From Thinopyrum elongatum (taxonomy: Eukaryota; Streptophyta; Magnoliopsida; Poales; Poaceae), in contig CM022297.1 in NCBI GenBank assembly GCA_011799875.1, forward strand, positions 542,398,220 through 542,462,219: a stretch of DNA of 64,000 nucleotides, given 5' to 3'. The translations under genes were made by a program, and so were the position numbers. The notes beneath the pieces are model-generated. The model was given only the letters and a program-made list of their open reading frames with translations, had not been told where the DNA came from and searched no databases. Positions 56,896 through 64,000 of this stretch are shown here, piece after piece; the first letter of the stretch is position 1; every line of letters begins with the position of its first letter.

Positions 56896-57539
56896 TTAAC
56901 TATTGTCATCCTTCAAGTTGATTCCATAAGTGGCCCTCATGATGGATTCATATGGTGTTTTACTTATTTTCCTAGGGAAGTGTTCCATCCCTTTCTTTAG
57001 TGGAAATTGAAATTTTATATTCCCTTCTTTCATGTCAATAACGGCACCTATAGTTCATAAGAACGGTCTACCAAGTATTATGGGGCAAGAAGGATTGCAC
57101 TCAATGTCAAGAACAATAAAGTCCACGGGCACATTATTTCTATTAGCAAGAATAAGCACATCATTTATTCTACTCAATAGCTTTTTAATAGTAGAATCTA
57201 CAAGATGCAAATTAAGAGAACATTCATCAATCTTGGTAAAACCTAGCACATCACATGGAGATTTTGGAATTGTGGAAATGCTAGCACCCAAATCACATAA
57301 ATCATTGCACTCATAATTTTTAATTCTAACTTTAATGGTGGGTTCCCATTCATCATTTAATTTTCTAGGAATTGAAATCTCTAGTTCTAGCTTTTCTTCT
57401 AACGCTTTCATCATTGCTTGTACAATGTGTTTAGTGAAAGCCTTATTTTGTTCATAAGCGTTGGGTGAATTTAGCATGGATTGTAACAAAGTAATGCATT
57501 CGATCAAAGAGCAACTATCATAACTAAAATCTTTGTAAT

Positions 57540-59307
57540 TGAAGGAAATATGCCCTAGAGGCAATAATAAAGTTGTTATTTTATATTTCCTTATTCATGA
57601 TAAATGTTTATTATTCATGCTAGAATTGTATTGATCGGAAACCTAAATACATGTGTGAATACATAGACCAACATTGTGTCCCTAGTGAGCCTCTACTTGA
57701 CTAGCTCGTTGATCAAATATGGTTAAGGTTTCCTGATCATGGACATGAGTTGTCATTTGATAACGAGATCACATCATTAGGAGAATGATGTGATGGACAA
57801 GACCCATCCGTTAGCTTAGCATAATGATCGTTCAGTTTTATTGCTATTGCTTTCTTCATGTCAAATACATATTCCTTCGACTATGACATTATGCAACTCC
57901 CAGAAACCGAAGGAATGCCTTGTGTGCTATCAAACGTCACAACGTAACTGGGTGATTATAAAAATGCTCTACAGGTATCTCCGAAGGTGTCTACTGAGTT
58001 GGCATAGATCAAGATTAGGATTTGTCACTCCGAGTATCGAAGAGGTATCTTTGGGCCCTCTCGGTAATACACATCATAAGAAGCCTTGCAAGCAAAGTGA
58101 CTAATGAGTTAGTTGCAGGATGATGTATTATGAAACGAGTAAAGAGACTTGCTGGTAACGAGATTGAACTAGGTATGAAGATACCGACGATCAAAACTCG
58201 GGCAAGTAACAAACCGATGGACAAAGGGAATAACGTATGTTGTCATAACGGTTCGACCGATAAAGATCTTCATAGAATATGTAGGAGCCATTATGAGCAT
58301 CCAGGTTCCGCTATTGGTTATTGACTGAAGAGATGTCTCGATCATGTCTACATAGTTCTCAAACCCGTAGGGTCCGCACGCTTAACGTTCGATGATGATT
58401 TTGTATTATATGAGTTATGTGATTTGGTGACCGAATGTTGTTCGGAGTCCCGGATGAGATCACGGACATGACGAGGAGTCCCGAAATGGTCGAGAGGTAA
58501 ATATTGATATATAGGACGATGGTATTCGGACACCGAAAGTGTTCCGGAGGGTACCGGGTACATATCGGGTCACTGGAAGGGGTTCCGGGCACCCCCGGCA
58601 AAAGATATGGGCCTAATGGGCCAAGAGGGGAAACACAGGAGCCAGCAGGGGCTGCTATGCCCTCCATATGGGCCGCACCTGAGGAGAAGGAAAGAGGGGA
58701 AGGGAGAAGGAAGGGGAGGGATTCGGCCTCCCCCTTCCTTCCCTCCCCCCTCCTCCTTCCTCCCCGCTCCGTCATTTATGGAACGGGGGGAGGCTGAATT
58801 GGGGGAGGCGCCCAAGTAGGATTCCTCCTACTTGGGGTGCCCCCTGCTGCTCCCCTCCCTCTCCTACCTATATATACATGGGGAGGGGGCGCCTAGAACA
58901 CATAACAATATCTGTTAGCAGTGTGCGGCGCCCCCCTCCACAGATTACACCCTCGGTCATATTCTCGCGGTGCTTAGGCGAAGCCTTGCGGATCACTTCA
59001 CCATCACCGTCGCCATGCCGTCGTGCTAATGGAACTCAACTACTTCCTTGACACTTTGCTGGATCAAGAGTTCGAGGGACGTCATCAAGCTGAACGTGTG
59101 CAGAACTCGGAGGTGCCGTATGTTCGGTGCTTGATCGGTCGGAACGAGAAGAAGTTCGACTATATCAACCGCGTTGTCAAACGCTTCCGCTTTCGGTCTA
59201 CGTGGGTACGTAGACAGACTCTCCCCCTCTTGTTGCTATGCATCTCGTAGATAGATCTTGCGTGAGCGTAGGAATTTTTTTGAAATTGCATGCTACGTTT
59301 CCCAACA
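57540..59307 (+). mobile_element. BARE1/Angela-type solo LTR, 1768 bp
   Basis: Starts TGAAGGAAATATGCCCTAGA at 57540 and ends TACGTTTCCCAACA at 59307, with a perfect 5-bp target duplication GTAAT at 57535-57539 and 59308-59312. No internal region or second LTR is present, so it arose by recombination between the two LTRs of a full element. The start has GA where the family has GT (TGTTGG). The open frames inside are not genes. Confidence 0.92.
58867..58876 (+). promoter_or_regulatory. TATA box of the BARE1/Angela solo LTR
   Basis: CCTATATATACATGG lies in the position of the known LTR TATA element, about 440 bp before the LTR end and downstream of the C-rich block. If active it would read rightward into the gag-protease remnant in antisense. 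Confidence 0.6.
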
Positions 59308-60950
59308 GTAATCCAAAAGAGGAAGCACATCACTAGTTAAAGTTTTTACCTCTCCAAACCCACTTTTATTAATTCTTTCATCAAGTGTTTCACCCTCCGA
59401 ATTATGGGGACACCTTTTAGCTAAAGTTGACTCTTCTTCAGTCCCTTTTTCATCAAGTTATATATTTCTAAGCAAAGAATCAATAGATGAAACACCAATC
59501 ATTTTAATATCCTCATCATTACTATGATAGAAACCGGGAGGAATCGCTTTTTCTAAAAATTCTCGTTTAGCTTTTAGCATAGCGGTTCTTTTCTTACTCT
59601 TATCCATGGAGACATATAAATCTTTAATTGATTCATTAATATCAATTTTGGGTGGCCAAATTTTAGTCTTAAGATTTTCCACATCATGAATAATTCTATC
59701 AATGCTCATAGACATATCATCAAGTTTACTCAATTTTTTTTCTATCGTAGTGTTGAAAACTTTTTGAGCATGAATAAATTCTTTAATATTACTTTCAAGA
59801 TCAGAGGGCATCCTATTATTATTATTATTATTATAAGAATTACTATAAGGATTGCTATAATTATTAGAGGAATTTCCAGGAAACGGCCTAGGATTAAAAT
59901 TAGCTCTATAAGCATTACTATTAAAATTGTTTCGTGAGACAAAATTCACATCTACGGGATCATTATTTTGTTCAATCAAAGTGGATAAAGTCACACCATT
60001 AGGATCAATAGGAGTATTTTTACTAGCAACCAATTTCATAAGCGCATCAACATTATCGCTCAATGTACTAATTTCTTCAACAGAATTCACTTTTTTACTA
60101 GTAGGAGCTCTTTCATTATGCCATTGTGAATAATTTGCCATAATTTTATCAAGCAATTTAGTAGCTTCCCCCAAAGTATTCTCCATAAAAGTACCACCCG
60201 CGGTGGAATCTAAAAGATTTCTAGAAATAAAATTTAACCCCGCATAAATTTTTTATATGATCAGCCACAAATTTAAACCATGAGTAGGGCAATTTCTTAT
60301 CATTAATTTCATCCTTTCCCAAGATTGGGCAACATGTTCATGATCAAGTTGCTTGAAATTCATAATTTGATTTCTAAGGGAAATAGTTTTCACGGGAGGA
60401 AAATATTTGGTAATAAAAGCATCTTTACACCTATCCCAAGAATCGATACTATTTCGTGGTAAAGATGAAAACCAATTTTTTGCATGATCCTGCAATGAGA
60501 ACGGGAATAATTTTAATTTCACAATATCATTATCCACATCCTTTTTCTTTTACATATCACACAATTCTACGAAAGTGTTTAGATGGGATGCAGCATCTTC
60601 GTTAGGACTACCAGAAAATTGATCTTTCATGACAAGATTTAACAAAGCGGCATTAATATCACAAGTCTCCGCACTAGCGGCGGGAGGAGCAATCGGAGTA
60701 CTAATAAAATCATTATTATTATTGGAAAAATCACATAATTTTGTATTTTCTTGAAACATCGTGACTACACAAACAAGATAACAGGCAAGAAAAAAAAAGC
60801 AAAACAAGAAAAAGGCAAATGGAAAATATTTTTGTATTTTTGTAAAAACTTTTTAGAAGTGGGGGAGATGAAAATGAGAGGCAAAGGCAAATAAAATAAA
60901 TGCGAGGAGATGAGGTTTTATGCATAGGTACTTGATAGATGTTGATGATG

Positions 60951-60970
60951 TCTCCCCAGCAACGGCGTCA
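60951..60970 (-). other. Degenerate primer binding site of the Athila-lineage element
   Basis: The minus strand reads TGACGCCGTTGCTGGGGAGA about 11 bases inside the 5' LTR, close to TGGCGCCGTTGCCGGGGA, the site complementary to tRNA-Asp used by Athila elements. Two or three bases have changed. Confidence 0.65.
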
Positions 60971-60981
60971 GAAATTCTTCC

Positions 60982-62522
60982 TACTACTTGTGTTCTGCGT
61001 TGGTTTTTCACCGAAGAGGAGAGTATGGTGCAGTATAGAAGAGATAAGTATTTCCCTCAGTTATGAAACCAAGGTATCAATCCATTAGGAGAATCACACA
61101 ACACCTCATTAGCAGCACCTGCACAGAAAACAACAAATCCTCGCACCCCAATCCCTTGGCGGTCAATTGCAAGATTAAATTGTATGGTGATAGATAGATA
61201 GATCAAAGAAAAATACAAAATAAAATAAATAAATAAAAAGTGTAGCAAGTATTTTTAGGATTTTAGTAATTGATAAAGATAGACCCGGGGGGCGTAGTTT
61301 TCACTAGAGGATTCTCCCTTGAAAATAGCATACGGTGGGTAAACAAATTACTGTTGGGCAATTGATAGAAAAGCAAATAATCATGACGATATCCATGGCA
61401 ATGATCATGTATATAGGCATCATGTCCGAGACAAGTAGACCGACTCCTGCCTGCATCCACTACTATTACTTCACCCATCGACCGCTATCCAGCATGCATC
61501 TAGAGTATTAAGTTCATAAAGAACGGAGTAACGCCTTAAGCAAGATGACATGATGTTGACAAAGTAAACTCACGCATGAATAAACCCCCTTCTTTTTACC
61601 ATTAATAGCAATGATACATACGTGTCATGTCCCTTCCTGTCATTGGGATTAAGAACCGCAAGATCGAACCCATTACAAAGCACCTCTTCTCATGGCAAGA
61701 TAAATCAATCTAGTTGGCCAAACCAAATCAATAGATCGGAGAAGAAATACGAAGCTATAATAATCATGCATAAAAGAGTTCAGAGAAGACTCAAATAATA
61801 TTCATGGATAATCTGATCATAAACTCACAATTCATTGGATCCCAACAAACACACCGCAAAAAGTGATTACATCGGATAGAAGTCCAAGAACATCAAGGAG
61901 AACATTGTATTGAAGATCAAATAGAGAGAAGAAGCCATCTAGCTACTAACTATGGACTCGAAGGTCTGTGGTAAACATCGGAAGGGCAACAAGGTTGATG
62001 TAGAGCCCCTCCGTGATTGATTCCCCCTCCGGGGGAGTACCAAAAAAGGCCTCCAGATGGGATCTCTCGAGAACAGAAGCTTGCAGCGGCGGAAAAAGTA
62101 TTTCATGGAATCCTCCGTTGGTTTCCCGATTTTTGGGAATTTATAGAGGTGGAATTAGGTCAAAAGGAGCTACGTGGGCCCCACAAGCCACCAGGGCATG
62201 CCTGCCCCCCCCCCCCCCCAGGCGCTCCCTGGTGCCTTGTGGGCCACTGTTCCATCTTCTGGCCCTCTCCTGAAGCTTCCAGGGTCTCTTGTGTCTAGTA
62301 AAAAATCTCCAAAAAGTTTTGTGGCATTTGGAATTCGTTTGGTACTGATATTCTGGAAAACCAAAAACAAGCAAAAAACAGCAACTGGCACTGGGCACTA
62401 AGTTAATAGGTTAGTCCCAAAAAATGATATAAAGTTGCTTGTAAATGTAAATAAAACATCCAAGATTGATACTATAATAGCATGGAGCAATAAAAAATTA
62501 TAGATACTTTGGGGATGTATCA
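60982..62522 (-). mobile_element. 5' LTR of the Athila-lineage element
   Basis: Direct copy of 52870-54431. Its outer edge GGGATGTATCA at 62522 adjoins the CGTGT target duplication. The inner edge has lost the CA end (it reads TA at 60982). Confidence 0.85.
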
Positions 62523-62527
62523 CGTGT

Positions 62528-63369
62528 AATCATGTATGTTCAGTGAAGTATAGACATGACCGTAACATCTTCCGATCAATGACCAATAACGGAACCGTGG
62601 ACATCCATATTGACCACTATACCAACACGAAAGATATTTGAGTGATCCTTTAGTTTCCCTGTGCTATTCATGTTGCTTTGCGATATGTTACAAAAACCCG
62701 AGGTGAGATTTAATGGCATCATCGTGAATCAGCAACTTGTTCACTATGCCAGTTTTCTTGTTACCGGTTTTGTTCTCTTTTCACGTTCCCGTGTTCAAAC
62801 CACGCTGTGTCTGGCCAGATGATGATGGATACCATTACACCGAGAGGGCCTTAAGAATATCTCTCCATCGACAGAGGAGCAAATCCCAGTCTTGAGCTAT
62901 CAAGTATCTTGTCATACTTTTCTGATGCACCCATAGGCTGCCATTATGATCACCCTTTTACGCGTGACGTTAGAGAAACCCCAAAGCACACCGTCTAGTA
63001 TGAAGATACTCAATACTCTCATGGTCTAAGGAATTATGCAAATGTTAACTTTCCATGTGTTATATACCATTAACTTGTGACGAATGGATCTCATACCATA
63101 ACATCAATTGGGTATTTTTAATACAAATGTTCTTCTAACATTGTGTTCTCAAAGTTGTCGGCATTGACATGCCCATGATCAGGAAAACATAACCAGCATG
63201 CAACACTTGAGCTAGTCTTAGAGGCAAGACTAGGAATATATTTTACCATTTATTATTCCACACATTGCAGACTTGAGAACCATTGCAGTTATAGCATGGA
63301 ACATAAACATTAATTATGAACTTGGAGATAAATAGTAACTTTTATTTTTTCCTCTAGGGTATAACTCCA
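62528..63369 (-). mobile_element. First half of the copia 3' LTR
   Basis: Begins on the minus strand at 63369 next to the purine tract and breaks at the CGTGT target site. The other half continues at 52869-51954. Confidence 0.8.
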
Positions 63370-63384
63370 TTAGACTCCCACTTG
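63370..63384 (-). other. Polypurine tract of the copia element
   Basis: The minus strand reads CAAGTGGGAGTCTAA immediately before the LTR start, close to the CAAGTGGGAGAC tract of BARE/Angela elements that primes plus-strand DNA. Confidence 0.75.
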
Positions 63385-63431
63385 CACTAGAGTCAATAAT
63401 CTAGTTTACATAGCTTCTTTAACACCAGTGG

Positions 63432-64000
63432 CTATCGGTGCTGCTCATGCTTTGCTCGTGGTAGAGGCTTCATCGCCGGGTCTGACATGTTCAGATCCAT
63501 GTGAACTTTGCGTACTTTCACAAAACCCTTATCAACATGATATCGGATGATGTGATATTTGCGTTCAATATGTCTTGACTTATGATGGGACCTTCGCTCC
63601 CTTGCCTGGGCCACGACACCACTATTATCACAATAGATCTCCACCGGGTCCAGCGCACTTGGAACCACACCAATCTCTTCGAGGAACTGCTTGATTCAGA
63701 CTGCCTCCTTCGAGGCTTCTGAAGCTGCTGCATATTCCACCTCGGTCATAGAATCTGCCACAGTGTTCTGCTTGGAACTCTTCCAGCACACTACACCACC
63801 GTTCAAAGTGAAAATGTAGCCCGGTTGAGATTTGAAGTCATCTGGGTCAGTCATGAAGCCTGCATCAGTGTAACCACTTACAATGAGCTCTTCATCACCT
63901 CCAAACACAAGGAGCATATCCTTGGTCCTTCGGAGGTACTTAATAATATTCTTAACTGCTACCCAGTGTGCCAATCCTGGATGACTCTGGTACTTGCTGC
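63432..64000 (-). pseudogene. pol: Copia RNase H domain, C-terminal end of the polyprotein
   Basis: Minus-strand text reads MAHWVAVKNIIKYLRRTKDM, LIVSGYTDAGFMTDPDD, GYIFTLNGGVVCWKSSKQNT and EVEYAAASEASKEAV, then a TGA where Trp is expected, then IKQFLEEIGVVPSALDPVEI, YCDNSGVVAQA, SRHIERKYHIIRYHV and a C-terminus at 63432. The catalytic Asp of GYTDAG, the Glu of EVEYAA and the Asp of YCDNSG are all present. The single nonsense change (TGG to TGA, about 63693) breaks the frame. The rest of the element lies beyond the window. Confidence 0.85.

Larger units (their letters stand above)
56896..60759 (-). pseudogene. gag-pro: Gag-protease ORF of the Athila-lineage element, interrupted
   Basis: Start at ATG 60759 (MFQENTKLCDFS). 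The gag core follows at 60537-60260 (KLKLFPFSLQDHAKNWFSSL, FITKYFPPVKTISLRNQIMN, MRNCPTHGLNLW-like), then an Asn-rich linker. Protease at 57539-57055 has the Athila active site CDLGAS and ends PIILGRPFL. The text continues past a TGA (IGAVIDMKEGNIKFQFPL...) and ends LKDDNS at a TAA (56896). In-frame stops lie at about 60550, 60253, 59458 and 57055. At least the ones at 60253 (CAA to TAA) and 57055 (CGA to TGA) look like C-to-T changes. The BARE1 solo LTR splits the ORF at 57539/59308. Gag would form particles and the protease would process them. Confidence 0.8.
52870..62522 (-). mobile_element. Athila-lineage gypsy element (Sabrina/WHAM-like), complete, gag-protease only
   Basis: Flanked by a perfect 5-bp target duplication, CGTGT (52865-52869 and 62523-62527). 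Two LTRs of about 1.55 kb in direct orientation enclose a primer site, a gag-protease ORF and about 2.5 kb of non-coding DNA. Without the inserted solo LTR it is about 7.88 kb. On the minus strand the LTR begins TGATACGTCTTCAACGTATC, the common start of Sabrina/WHAM-type LTRs as I remember them. There is no reverse transcriptase, RNase H or integrase, so it must have been mobilised by another element. Confidence 0.85.
51954..64000 (-). mobile_element. Angela-like copia retrotransposon, 3' part (outermost of the nest)
   Basis: On the minus strand the internal region enters from the right window edge with RNase H. It reaches a purine-rich tract (63384-63370) and then the 3' LTR, which occupies 63369-62528 and, after the inserted gypsy element, 52869-51954. 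The LTR total is about 1758 bp. It starts TGGAGTTATACCCTAGAGG, a diverged form of the Angela/BARE start, and ends ...GCATTACCCTACA. The 5 bp outside the LTR is AACGG (51949-51953). The partner copy lies outside the window. Confidence 0.8.

Noticed and set aside
58359..58819. Open frames inside the BARE1 solo LTR
   Set aside because: The LTR is non-coding in this family. The frames arise from purine/pyrimidine-rich blocks.

Overview
The window looks like intergenic DNA from a large Triticeae (wheat/Aegilops/barley group) chromosome. The evidence is the element content: a BARE1/Angela-type solo LTR, a second Angela-like copia element, an Athila-lineage gypsy element resembling the Sabrina/WHAM families, CACTA elements with DUF8039/Ulp1-like second ORFs, PIF/Harbinger, Mutator-like and Stowaway elements, and LINE 3' tails. 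Family names are from memory of grass repeats and were not searched. I see no intact host gene. The only host-type gene recognised is a broken F-box gene.

Layout. 1-7790: a block that repeats 10260-17965 in permuted order and differs from it almost only by 1-2 bp insertions and deletions. It looks more like unpolished long-read sequence or a false duplication than evolved DNA. 7790-13421: minus-strand Ty3/gypsy element with a truncated gag, an extra ORF upstream of gag, a tRNA-Met-type primer site and a 3.75 kb LTR. 13422-17296: plus-strand CACTA element with a three-exon ORF, cut by the gypsy LTR and carrying a smaller CACTA inside it. 17297-21726: unrecognised DNA with old degenerate duplications. 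21730-22432: TIR element with a 26-bp minisatellite. 22900-23424: LINE-like 3' tail. 23450-28453: possible Helitron with exon-like pieces and a Stowaway MITE. 28767-30470: minus-strand 5'-truncated LINE. 30840-31934: F-box pseudogene. 32000-40343: mostly unrecognised, with exon-like islands on the minus strand and a 50-bp minisatellite. 40344-44900: internally deleted CACTA. 44943-47153: PIF/Harbinger element with a head-to-head duplicated terminus and a broken transposase. 47190-49065: second LINE-like tail, split by a Mutator-like (Pack-MULE-like) element with perfect 9-bp target duplications. 51954-64000: three-level nest, in which a copia 3' LTR is split by a gag-protease gypsy element (TSD CGTGT), itself split by a BARE1/Angela solo LTR (TSD GTAAT).

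The elements do not work together as a pathway. They record successive insertions, and their reading frames are broken mostly by CAA-to-TAA, CGA-to-TGA and TGG-to-TGA changes, as expected for methylated, decaying transposons. The most useful observations are the assembly-quality signal in the first 18 kb, the exact nesting boundaries on the right, the MULE with its internal tandem duplications, the pre-gag ORF, and two CACTA Ulp1-like domains that have both lost the expected catalytic cysteine.
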